Assembly (NCBI GenBank): GCA_020284085.1
Contig: JACEVL010000090.1
Coordinates: forward strand, 767,001-831,000
Length of the DNA: 64,000 nucleotides
Reading direction: 5' to 3'
From: Aporrectodea caliginosa
Taxonomy: Eukaryota > Annelida > Clitellata > Crassiclitellata > Lumbricidae
The notes under the pieces were generated by a model. The model did no database searches. It had not been told where the DNA came from and was given only the letters and a program-made list of their open reading frames with translations. Positions within the stretch are counted from its first letter, which is position 1; every line of letters begins with the position of its first letter. The translations under genes were made by a program, and so were the position numbers. This document shows positions 56,201-64,000 of this stretch, piece by piece.

Positions 56201-57917
56201 TGCATTTGTTTTTATCAATTATTGTATGAGTTATAACGATTTTCCAGGGGCTTCCTTTTTTATGCCTCACGGTGTATATGTTGAGAATAGATTAATTACA
56301 TTTTTAACAACTGCAGCCGGATGCAACTTCATTCAAAAGAAAGAAAGCACGCCGTTTAGTGGCGTTATTAAACACTGAGTTAAAGTTTCAACCAATGTTA
56401 CGAATAACATACTATTGTCATGTCATTTCACATATCCATCGTCGCTTCGCGGCTGTGCGCTACATGAATTGTGAGAATTGTGAGCACTCTTTGCCCAGTG
56501 TTTTCTGTCGCGTCACACGTTCGTTAAACCAGCACTCACAAGTCCGGTCCAGGTCAGAACGTTGTCGATTGATTATATTCATGGCCTTCCTCGTTCTCGC
56601 CCCCCCCTCTATGGGACCCGTCATCAGACTGCTGTCGATGTTGTTGTGAGGTTGTCTCATGGTATGACCAAAATACAGTCGTTCACGAGTTTTGGCGTGT
56701 GCCAACAGTTCCTTTCTGGCCCCGCTGATGTACACACCCGTTCGTTGGTCATCATTTCCGTCCAGGGAATTCTCAACAGCTTTCTTAAACACTTGTTCTC
56801 AAATGCTTGCATACGCCTTTCTTCCTCCTTCAGAGTCTAAGGCTCGCATCCGTACGTCGCCACTGGCCACTGGCCACACAAAATTAATGTCTTGATCAGT
56901 CGCAACGTGGGATCGTTGCTGTCGTTGCTGATGGACGTGTTATTCAATATCTTCGTCAACTTGACCGTGACTGCCTTTCACGTTGCCAGCCTTGATTTCG
57001 CATAACTCGCGCAATTCGCATCTGTTGTTGGTTGTTACCATTCTCCCCGGGTATAGGCCTGCAAAGGAATTTACTTGTTCTAGTCACCACGTACAAACCA
57101 CCTCGGTATTCGTCATGACTTTCGTCTTTCGTCTTTCGTCTCACCTGGCTGTGCACCTGACTGTTTTTTGTGTGTTTGTCCTATAATGATTTAATTTATT
57201 TAGCACATTTCTATTGTAACTGGTTGTGGTCTGTCAACCTGTCAGAAAATAAACGAATATCTTTGCCACGTTGATCGACATGCCATATTCTCCTGCAGCA
57301 CTTTCGACGCGTTTCACGAGTTCTTATAGTTCTTCCGGTGTAACAGTTGTGGCCAGTAGGACGATATCGTCAGCATATCTAAGGTCGCTGATGGTTTTTC
57401 GCCTAAATCCTAAATCCCGAAGACTCCCGTTTGTGTTTTTCTTATACTTGTTAATCTAGAAACAACATCTAAGCTGGGAAAATTACTCGCCTAATAGTTA
57501 TTAAAGCAAATTAAAGTTTCACTCGCTTACATTGTACAATGCATCCCATAGAGATGGTTTATCTATTATAGGCCTAGTCTATTTCTAAACTCCTACGCCA
57601 AAGTTGACCCGAGTTAATAGTTTCTCAACATATATTTCTTTGTCGACATTCAAACAGCTTGTCAATTACAAAAGTCAATTTTATTAGTATGTTGAAAAGG
57701 GTGTAAAATTGTGATCATGGTTCCTGCTTGCATACTTTCAGACGGTACAAAGACTAGAAAATCGATCTTTAGAAGATGCCTCACGGTTGGTCCGGATGCT
57801 CATACATGCGTCTTGGATTACAAATCTCACAGCAAAACCATCAATGACTGGTGTAGAATTTTCTGCACAGATGATCGGTGCAACAGCTGGGATTACACTG
57901 ATCCTTGCTCCATTTGA
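45520..57917 (+). CDS. Ly6/uPAR-like secreted three-finger protein C (three exons)
   Basis: Exons are 45520-45583 (signal peptide MAFGSFFLQSLCVLLLVSSTA), 46420-46557 and 57742-57917, phase-1 GT-AG introns; 378 nt, 125 aa. Exon 2 reads LSCYVCTSDTHGEACYRGGT and on to HC (C1-C5). Exon 3 carries C6-C10 ending CRIFCTDDRCNSW, then DPCSI. The acceptor of exon 3 (GCTTGCATACTTTCAG) is identical to that of gene A. Intron 2 is 11.2 kb, against 4.7 kb in A, because of an unclassified TIR element, a Tc1 palindrome, two mariner-type elements and LINE pieces. Correct splicing across this intron is inferred from phase and from the paralogue, not shown. Tail to tail with gene F. Confidence 0.78.
45930..46135 (+). 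mobile_element. LINE C-terminal fragment in intron 1 of gene C
   Basis: Same fragment as in intron 1 of A (AVVCASSKNNLPNKMRPELL; FVRSWFHCVRSGAT; ends GCGCTATATAAATTT). An ancestral insertion shared by both gene copies. Confidence 0.72.
46813..47140 (-). mobile_element. retroelement tail insertion, (AATC)n end, intron 2 of gene C
   Basis: TCAATCAATCAATCAATC at 46818-46842 begins a stretch absent from gene A, where the flanks (GGTTGAGAGTGGAG and TGTCAAAAAGCAAG) lie only about 70 bp apart. On the minus strand the insert ends GTGAATAAACGAAATTGATT, a retroelement 3' tail. No protein part seen. Confidence 0.55.
47329..47440 (+). other. conserved 112-bp intronic segment (gene C copy)
   Basis: Reads MANMHTILIRDHKKQ and on through PFTLGQRR and CFRVYD without stops; about 86% identical to 18894-19005 in gene A. 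No family recognised. Confidence 0.45.
48000..48121. repeat. (TG)n and (TA)n microsatellites
   Basis: TGTG/GCGC-rich run at 48035-48100, then TATATATATA at 48110-48121 directly before a transposon end. Confidence 0.85.
48122..50221 (-). mobile_element. unclassified 2.1-kb TIR element with broken minus-strand ORF
   Basis: The short inverted ends AGGGTGTTTCC (48122-48132) and, inverted, AGGGTGTTCCC (50211-50221) are both flanked by TA-rich DNA. The minus strand interior has separated coding pieces: 49490-49810 (KPRVIIGTVNVITPEV), about 49170-49080 (degenerate FTMPVGWPEP), about 48960-48840 (KKCSVPLICSMPVYLDMEIA) and 48350-48720 (KVPHDYVMYTEFYKMLGEEF). All lie on one strand, so they look like one decayed protein. 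I do not recognise the family with confidence; the short TIR and TA flank fit a TA-targeting DNA transposon. Confidence 0.5.
50222..50270. repeat. (TA)n microsatellite
   Basis: About 24 pure TA units between the previous element and the Tc1 palindrome. Tc1-type elements insert at TA. Confidence 0.97.
50645..51205 (+). pseudogene. truncated Tc1 transposase, left arm (186 codons)
   Basis: Open from MGKIKDLTPRKVSAVKTLIK. Residues about 1-55 and 60-120 form the two helix-turn-helix units of the paired-like DNA-binding region (YSQREIAKKCDISAASVNRV; ATSSELSRQVSEYGVKVSPR). The frame passes the first catalytic Asp and then runs into the other arm, ending in unrelated residues at 51205. It cannot catalyse transposition. 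It could still bind the TIR if expressed, which is inference. Confidence 0.85.
51114..51590 (-). pseudogene. truncated Tc1 transposase, right arm (158 codons)
   Basis: Same N-terminal protein as in the left arm, on the opposite strand, identical as far as I can compare up to QYKNWTA, then a few spacer-derived residues and a stop. Contains both helix-turn-helix units but no catalytic Asp. Confidence 0.85.
51980..53130. other. AT-rich part of intron 2 of gene C
   Basis: No element ends or proteins recognised. A doubled TACAACTCCGTTAC word lies at 52718-52745. Open frames such as 52507-52761 show no motif. Confidence 0.45.
53134..54508 (+). mobile_element. Tc1/mariner element with perfect 33-bp TIRs, apparent DD38E
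   Basis: The ends 53134-53166 and 54476-54508 are perfect inverted copies (AGGGTGTCCAATAAGTTCGT...). Flanks are TA-rich. Inside is a nearly complete transposase relic on the plus strand with its own ATG and stop. By residue count the distance from the second catalytic Asp to the final Glu is 38, allowing for a frameshift in between. Known DD38E elements form a group called Intruder; assignment is by spacing only. Confidence 0.9.
53364..54426 (+). pseudogene. Tc1/mariner transposase relic with two frameshifts
   Basis: Starts MGKIADVQLRSKAAILAQEG with two HTH units (YSYSVIGHKLGRSKGWVAKW; GFGLRQIEKSLKAGG). The first shift is near 53740 (AQKK to EEKRLLFARQ). Catalytic motifs: VLFSDESPYQ, FQQDWARAHTS, then after a second shift at about 54182, WPPNSPDLSPIENLW. 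The stop TAA is at 54424-54426. Only two breaks in about 350 codons and perfect TIRs suggest a fairly recent death. Confidence 0.88.
54540..55270. other. intron 2 of gene C, paralogous to gene A near 20510-20672
   Basis: 55170-55270 (GTATCGCAAATCAA...AGCAGGCGTATA) matches 20580-20672 in gene A. The rest has no recognised feature. Confidence 0.5.
55272..56274 (-). mobile_element. internally deleted mariner-like element, DD37D
   Basis: Perfect 26-bp TIRs (CACCGTGAGGCATAAAAAAG...) at 55272-55297 and 56249-56274, flanked by TA (55270-55271 and 56275-56276). The minus-strand transposase relic runs 56075 to 55389: N-terminus MAFSEEDK then frameshifted HTH, a jump from the GSGRPP-type linker straight to MVSVGVSSLGRTSIHFVEPG, then FQEDGAPAHRARE and WPPNSPDLNPVDYKIW. 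Asp to Asp spacing is 37. The missing middle includes the first catalytic Asp. 192 codons of the C-terminal part are unbroken. Confidence 0.9.
56460..57465 (-). mobile_element. LINE (RTE/Jockey-like) reverse-transcriptase fragment
   Basis: Minus strand: ISDLRYADDIVLLATTVTPE (RT motif C, about 57400-57340), VKRVESAAGEYGMSINVAKI, a broken linker, then ERLYFGHTMRQPHNNIDSSL (about 56690) and the end region. Interrupted by stops and frameshifts. It lies in intron 2 of gene C, opposite strand, just before exon 3. Confidence 0.8.
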
Positions 57918-58472
57918 AAATGACCACACTCAATCCATGGCCATTGAAAGAACTCATATTGCTTCACGAAATTAAGCAAAGCACCCTGAAACTTTCGAAA
58001 AGTGCGTGGCGATGTACGACACATACGATGATATATTCCTATTCTATTGGACATCTTGGACATAATTATCCAAAAATGATTAAATCTAATTTTCTCCACA
58101 TTACTCGATTGGCAATGGTCTAATAATATTGCTATTCACTCAGTTTCAAGGTGTTTATATGACCTAAGATTAATAGACGAAGATCGACAGTTCTTCTATT
58201 ACCTCGTTGAGCTCGGCGTTTTTAGTGTTCCATTAGCGCTCCAAATATTTCGAGGCGAAGCCGTGGTTTTCGTTGCGCGTGACGTAAGACAAATGGCCAA
58301 AGTTATTGATATTACCTCGTTGAATTTGACCATTTCGAAAATTAAAATGTCCATGAGTCGAAATTTAAAGTAAATTGTCATGAGTTGAGAATAGTCGCGT
58401 AGATCTAGAAATTCGCGTAAGAACATCTTGTAAAACTTTTTAAATCGCTAAAACGTTCCTTTAATGGGATGG

Positions 58473-58499
58473 ACAAACAAACAAACAAACAAACAAACG
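58473..58499. repeat. (CAAA)n short tandem repeat
   Basis: Six to seven units of ACAA/CAAA. Confidence 0.85.
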
Positions 58500-58559
58500 G
58501 AAGTACAAACTTTGAGAAATATAGTATAGATTTTTAGGCAATGAGTTTTTGCTTAGCCG

Positions 58560-58935
58560 AATAATGCACAAACAGCAGTTTGAGTGAGAGAGATGGAGCG
58601 AATGGAATCCGAGCGTCAATAATAGGATATAGGAGACATGTAATTTAGTTCAAGAGACAAGAACGATTGGAATCTGAGCGCAAGAAATAGGAAATGAAAT
58701 AGACACGTCATATGAGAGCGTGCAATTATGCGAAAAGCACAGAAGGCAGACGGAGGTTATAATATGGAAGAGAAGTTGGAGCAGTTTGAGAAGAAGTACA
58801 GAAGAAAAAGGGCCAAAGGAGCAGAGCTAAGAAGCGGAAAGAATGAGTAGGCCTATATTGAAATAGGAAGAAAGATGAGATGAAGAGAAAGAAGAAATTG
58901 AAAAATTTGAAGAAGAGAAAGTACTGTGTCGAAAA
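58560..58935 (+). pseudogene. degenerate Glu/Lys-rich coiled-coil fragment, second copy
   Basis: Matches 23450-23740 (AAGAGACAAGAACGATTGGA present in both). Frames read MERMESERQ, KRQERLESERKK and KKKGQRSRAKKRKE with many stops. Conserved only as DNA, not as a frame. Confidence 0.4.
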
Positions 58936-59099
58936 CGAAGGAAATTGTGGATTCAAAAAACATGTTTTCGAAATGCCCTTCTACCTGGCAAAAATTGCCT
59001 CGGACTTTCGTATTGTATTGTATCTGGGTATTTAAGCTTCTAGCAGTAATGACTATTCAGAGGCGATTCCAGCGTGATCACTCCGAGGAAACTGAACAG

Positions 59100-59390
59100 T
59101 TTTCAAGCAACGGACCGAAGTGGATATACCACCTGCCAAAACCTCAGCCTGAATTTGTGGGGAAGGTTATTCCACAGGGAAGGACCCAGAGTTGCAAAGG
59201 CGCGGCGTTGAGCATTGGCTGTCCTGGCTGTCCTGGTCCGGGGAACAGAGGTCAAATCTATCACTTGAGTACTTGAGCGAAGAGACCTAAGAGAGAGAGG
59301 GGAGAGACAGAGACAGAGAGAAACAAAGAGAGACAGAGAGAGACAGAGAGAGACAGAAAGAGACAAAGAGAGAGACAGAGAGAGACGGGT

Positions 59391-59435
<45 letters not shown>

Positions 59436-60010
59436 CACAGAGTTGGAGCCAGAGTATGGTGACGCTAGAGGTCGCACAGGTACTTTGGAGCCTGGGTATG
59501 GTGAGCGCATAGAGACCAAAATTAACTGGATCCAATGCAATTTATTCGTCATGAAAGTCGAGATATGAGAGAAACGAGGGAAATGCAGTCAGTCTGGCAG
59601 GAAAGTTAAGATTGATTGGAGGGCTGACAGACGAACTATGGGAAGACCTGCATATAAGGAGTTACAGTAATTAATGCGACTACAGACTAAAGCGTGAACA
59701 ATAGTGAATAAGACAAGCAAATACATTGCTCTCCTAATGGCTGGGAGCCGCCGCATATGATAATAGCAGGAACGGGCTAGGGTTGAAAGATGCTCTGTGA
59801 AAGTCAAGTTGCTATCCAGGGTACACCAAGGTCGCGGACACTGGTTGAAAAGGTGAAGGTGGGGAACACTTGAGATAGAAGAGGGAAATCAAGCTTAGCA
59901 GGTTGTGGACCAGACCAGTGCCAAACCAAATGAGCTGGGTCTTAGCTGAGTTCTAGCAAAGCCAGTTTGAAACAGAGGAGAATGCTTTTAACAGTTCTGG
60001 TGTTGAAAGC
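59100..60010 (-). mobile_element. CR1-like LINE fragment carrying an (AG)n expansion
   Basis: Minus strand: KTQLIWFGT-like block (about 59940), LTFTEHLSTLARSCYYHMRR (about 59800), TIVHALVCSRINYCNSLYAG (about 59695), then, after the repeat, AQRRAFATLGPSLWNNLPHK (about 59190). The purine tract 59280-59432 sits inside the element where 3' ORF sequence would be expected. This insertion replaces the place where the other block has the relic exon at 23884-24073. Confidence 0.8.
59280..59432. repeat. (GA)n / GAGACAGA purine repeat
   Basis: About 150 bp of GAGA, GAGACAGA and AGAGAG, pure GA at 59391-59432. The Leu/Ser-rich minus-strand frames over it come from composition. Confidence 0.95.
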
Positions 60011-60089
60011 ACTTCTGGGATGAATTTTTATTACCCTGAATGGTTTGAGAGGCAACAGACGTTTTAAACAGTTTTATTAAACTCACTTG

Positions 60090-61320
60090 ATGGCAATGAT
60101 AGTGCCAAAGAACACATTTCGAAGGGTTTATGTTAACGCCTCAGGAAACCAGAGAATATTTATTACGGTAAAGAAAATATCTCGATGAAACATCTGCTAT
60201 GATGATGTAAGGTCGAATCATTTGTTCAATTGGGGGCCTACTGTGTCCACATATAAATGAGAACAAATATTATGTGAAACTGCACGTTCTGACTGGCGCA
60301 GAACGTTCAAAAGAATTTTTAGCGTCAAAATATTGTAGACTGTAGAGTGTTTCAATGTTTCATCTAAGGATGGCAAGAAGTATTTCTTTCGTGTTCTCCT
60401 TGATATATTTAGATGATAATCTTGACAAAATGTCGCATTGGGTTTGCTAAGCCACCTGTGAGCGATTATGGCATAATACAAATACAGTGTAGTACAAGTT
60501 ACCAGAATGAAAACAGAGCTTTAAGTATAAGCTGAAAACCGACATGACCAGTGAACAGCAGGAAGATCGGAATTTAACGAGGACACTAGGTAAGATTTTG
60601 AGACCAGAAGTGCATGTAAGCAAAGAGAATAACGCAGCTGCAAACATTGGTACATGTATTGGTAAAAGCACGCATCTTATTTTTTTTAATGCAAACAAGC
60701 TCGGCTTAAGGCTTAAGCGCAAGAGTTTGTGCTGGTAGTGCAGAAGGAAAGCAACACCTAGCTATGTTCATTTATCATACCTGCGACATTAAATGCTGTT
60801 AGAAGCCAGTGCTTAGATTTATTAAAACCATTACTCTTGAAGTTAGCAAAGTTACTGTCAGCCTAACTGTCTCCAGATCTTCCAGGAGCATCCAAAGCTT
60901 TCTGCATTTCTTTGAATAGGCTACCTGTCGACACTGTAAATCTAGGACCTCCAGTTAAACCTTACACATAACTAAGTTCGTTTAGTTTATTTCTTCTCGG
61001 ACTGTTCAGAAGTGACGACGTTACCCGACAAACTAAAGAAATTCGCCTTGTAGTTACAGCCGCCAGCAAAAAAGTAAAATGGCGATGCGATGAATTTGAG
61101 CTATTTAATGTTAAAGTTATTAACTCGTCTCCCTGTTGTGCTCTGAGTTTGCTTACACCTCACATTTCTCGTATCCTGTAACACCGCTGTCTTCCATGCC
61201 ATCGTCCAAACTTAGACTACACTTATCTCCCGGATGCTTTCAATGCAACCTGTTACCATAATAAACCATTTCTATCAAACTTGATGGTCAGTCCACAATA
61301 ATTTTATGTCATTAACTCGC
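60090..61320. other. intergenic segment paralogous to 24090-25330
   Basis: Same ordered blocks as the first copy (AGTGTAGTACAAGTTACC; AGCAACACCTAGCTATGTTC; CTTCCATGCCAT). No intact coding frame. Confidence 0.5.
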
Positions 61321-61689
61321 TACTGGAATTAGACGAAGTATGAAACTACCAGGTTGACGTAAGTTATTTACTTTAATAGTATAGCAAAATTTTGCTCTTA
61401 GCCAGGGCAGCATATCTGTCTTGTTCTTTCTTGCCTTCCTTTCTTTTGCACGCATGTGGTGACTTTTCTACAATGGCATCCAATGCGATACCTTAGCACT
61501 CAACGTGGTGACTTTTTAACGCTTACACCGAAGGGAATGTCCTATAACTCAATGCGGTGACTTTTCGACAGTGAAGTGTCTTAGCACTCCACCAGCCTAT
61601 GGTGACCCCTTGATGAATAAAAGGCAGTGAGGTCAAGCGATAGAAAGAGGAGCTGTGAGGTCAGTCTGTTCGGTTGAGTTACAGTTCTG

Positions 61690-62215
61690 ACGAATCCTGT
61701 TCGGCGTTTAGATTTGTCCGATTTTGATTTTGGCCGCCCACGGTCTCCATGGTTTCCACGGTCAACGTCTCTTTGACGTTGTTGGAGCTACTACCCTCGC
61801 ACGGTCACTTTATGTCTCCCCTGTTTGGTGGGGATTTGCCACTGTAGGAGAACGTAAACGCCTTAACGGTATTCTAAGAAAACTAACCCGTTCAGGCTTC
61901 CTCCCTGCCGATTTTCCTAGTTTTGACAATCACTGTTCTAGAGCTGATTCTACTCTTTTGCGTTCAATTCTCTCAAACCCTTGTCACGTCCTTCACGGCC
62001 TCCTCCTTCCCCGTATGGTCACTACGTACAATACGCGACCCAGGCCACATGATCTCACCCTACCTAGAATTGATGCTTTTGCAAAAAAGTTTTATTCTGA
62101 GAATGTCATACGACTTTGCATAAATGTTTGTATTATTTATTTCTTCTGTAAGCTACTGTGCGTTTGCTGGTAGTCAAATAAAGAATATGCTTACTTACTT
62201 ACTTACTTACTTACT
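61690..62215 (+). mobile_element. LINE 3' end with coding tail and (ACTT)n
   Basis: The frame 61724-62173 reads LFDVVGATTLARSLYVSPVW then WGFATVGERKRLNGILRKLT, the RAD(S)TLL...NPCHVLHGLLLP block and the RPRPHDLTLP block, a standard non-LTR C-terminus. It ends AATAAAGAATATGCTTACTT and ACTTACTTACTTACTT at 62176-62215. The cleanest copy of the tail also seen at 3893 and 25380. Confidence 0.85.
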
Positions 62216-63390
62216 TATTACTATTTCGTTGAGTTTAGTTTATCTGCAGTTTAGTTAAGCCAGTTCCGTCGATCGCTAAGTCTGTCGTTCGGTCTAGTCA
62301 ATAAGGCCGTGTAGTTATTGTCGAGGTAATAAAGGACTTCAGCGTGACTGTGGTGTTGATTCTTCGAGCCTTCTCGTAGTCCTCGGGTGTCGGTCCACAC
62401 GGACGTTATTTCGTCTGGGCCTTGGTTTAGTGCATCCATGCAGAAGTTAGTTAGACCAATCGGCGTCCTCGGAGGTCAAAGTCGCCTTACGGGACAATAG
62501 TTAAGTGTAATTTCCAGTAATATGAGGAGTCCAGGAGAGAAATTGGCAAATTATCAGTTAGTTAGACATTGTCAGACCTTTTTTTCTGGCCTTATGGCCC
62601 TCATGATTTCTTGCGTTGGACTTCGAGGTCCGCCCCTTGGATTTGCAGCTTTTCTGGAGAGTTCAGGCCTACATGTATCATGCTAATTACAGTTACAATT
62701 ACAATTATTTGTATCCGTCGACATAGCCTACATGCGAAACCTTTGCGCTGCGTTGCGTGTGTTGAGACGAATAACATTCAGTGTCTCTCTTCATTCGCCA
62801 GCACAATACCCAGCTTACACCAGGTCGCTCTGTTTTCCAAACTTCAGTTAACCGTATGCACAATAATTGTGCTCCATTTCTCGTGGAGATAATGAAGGAC
62901 ATCGACTCCCGTTCATCGTGCCTTCTCCTGTGTTTAACTCTCCTTATATCGCGTTTATATGACTTAATTCGCCTCAAAAACATTTTCAAAAAGACCTCAA
63001 ACACTTGTTTAAATTAATTGTATTGTCGTGTGAGCAAGCGCTCTTTTAACGCAATTAGAGTTAAATAAACGCTAGAGTAGGTATAGCGAAGAGTCGAAGA
63101 CCATGAAGTGCAGCACAAACTTTTGAACTTCAAAAGCCAACACGTGAAACTTTCTAATCATAATTATTTCGTTAATCATCGTTAGATTTCATTTTCGCCA
63201 TATTGAGCGAATTAGTTTTTTAAATAATATTATATGACAATATTGAAAACGTCCAATAGGATTATTGATCATTGTATCTATTGTAGGCTTAAATATATCA
63301 TTCACATTCTCTTATTATGTTGTTAGCGTCGTCATGAATTATAGAGGAGCAAAATCGATTCTTGGAAGTAGCCGTCAGATTTAGAAGAGT
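62216..63390. other. intergenic, part paralogous to 25800-26970
   Basis: 62740-63390 matches the first block, including the empty site of the Mutator-like element at 62963-62970. 62250-62700 has no recognised feature. Confidence 0.5.
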
Positions 63391-63396
63391 TCATTT

Positions 63397-63581
63397 TCAA
63401 GCCTGCCAAGGATCACTCCTATTTTTGTTGTTACACAAATTCTCATCACATGGAAAGAGACATGTTTTTGTGATATTCCCGGAGGACTCGCTGTACGTCA
63501 CTGTGCAAAGATCTTGATATTTGAGCAAGGTATCGCTAGTAAAACAACCTCTGGCTATGCTGTCCAATCTCTGAAGCTGAC
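63397..63581 (-). CDS. last exon of Ly6/uPAR-like gene F (rest outside the window)
   Basis: The minus strand acceptor TTGCATGCTTTCAG/GT is in phase 1, followed by a frame with C6-C10 (ARGCFTSDTLLKYQDLC; TKTCLFPCDENLCNNKNRSD) and a TGA stop at 63397-63399. The ending NNKNRSDPWQA is the counterpart of gene E (NNKDRSDPWLA). Exons 1 and 2 should lie to the right of position 64000 on the minus strand. The gene is tail to tail with C. Confidence 0.8.
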
Positions 63582-63589
63582 CTGAAAGC

Positions 63590-64000
63590 ATGCAATAAAA
63601 ATCACTTTTGCCAATTTTCAAATTACTTGTTGACACACGGTAAAACATGAAAATCTCTAGTTTATAAAGTCATCAATCATAGATTGTAATATGCAAGTTT
63701 GATTTCGGCGAAAATGAACATCAACAGAAGCAACTACTGGACGGAAGCCAACGTAAAAGGAAAGTTTAGAATGACATGGCGAGCTCTAGTATAAGGTTTC
63801 AGGTTCTATAGTAAAATATCCGCCGATGACCTTTATACTGAACCTGGACCACGTCAAACGTCTGCTCCGTTCGACATTGATTTGATCGAGGAACATTGTC
63901 TTCACCACGTTAACAAATTTATTCATGGATCTTCCGTGGGACCGGATAGTTTTCTTTCTAGTTTTTCAGCAGTATAGATCACCTTTTGACTGCTCCCATC
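63590..64000. other. right edge: expected intron 2 of gene F
   Basis: Similar to the first block up to about 63805 (GCGAGCTCTAGTA), then diverges. No recognised feature in the last 195 bp. Confidence 0.45.

Noticed and set aside
59103..59552. Leu/Ser-rich minus-strand frame of 149 codons
   Set aside because: It joins a real LINE C-terminus to a (GA)n repeat; only the LINE part is biological.

Overview
The window reads as genomic DNA from an invertebrate animal. The evidence is spliced genes with GT-AG introns, cysteine-rich secreted proteins, many non-LTR retrotransposon (LINE) fragments, several Tc1/mariner, hAT and Mutator-like DNA transposons, and abundant microsatellites. I cannot name the species. 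There is no bacterial operon structure. All gene models were built by eye from splice signals, reading phase and homology.

Layout. (1) 150-1997: a two-exon BTB-BACK-PHR gene (BTBD3/BTBD6 type), the only gene here that is not of the Ly6 type. (2) 4689 to the right edge: a cluster of small secreted three-finger (Ly6/uPAR-type) genes. All have the same plan: exon 1 is a signal peptide, exon 2 carries cysteines 1-5, exon 3 carries cysteines 6-10 with a terminal CN motif, and both introns are phase 1. Complete models are G (-, 4689-7671), D (+, 11911-13542), A (+, 17047-23009), E (-, 26977-31767), B (+, 34068-37875) and C (+, 45520-57917). Only the last exon of F (-, 63397-63581) lies in the window. 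Relic exons lie at 6253-6405, 8664-8783 and 23884-24073, and a frameshifted secreted cysteine protein at 14653-14983. Nearly all these exons are too short or too interrupted to show as long open frames.

History. The convergent pair A>/<E and the convergent pair C>/<F are paralogous over introns and intergenic DNA, so a block of more than 10 kb was duplicated. Comparing the copies gives empty sites that date individual insertions: a Mutator-like element, a 91-bp LINE tail, and different insertions near the same intronic position. Genes A, B, C and E share one promoter module with GATA-type sites and a TATA box. An extra promoter copy without a gene lies just upstream of C.

Mobile DNA. Introns 2 of A and C are the main landing grounds. 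Intron 2 of C (11.2 kb) holds an unclassified 2.1-kb TIR element, a near-perfect 1.7-kb palindrome made of two head-to-head Tc1 5' halves, a Tc1/mariner element with perfect 33-bp TIRs and apparent DD38E spacing, and an internally deleted DD37D element. A second DD37D element lies 90 bp after gene B, and a hAT fragment with a perfect 8-bp target duplication lies at 40744-41675. The Tc1 palindrome sits on the transcript of gene C and would fold into a hairpin of about 820 bp, which makes it the most unusual object here.
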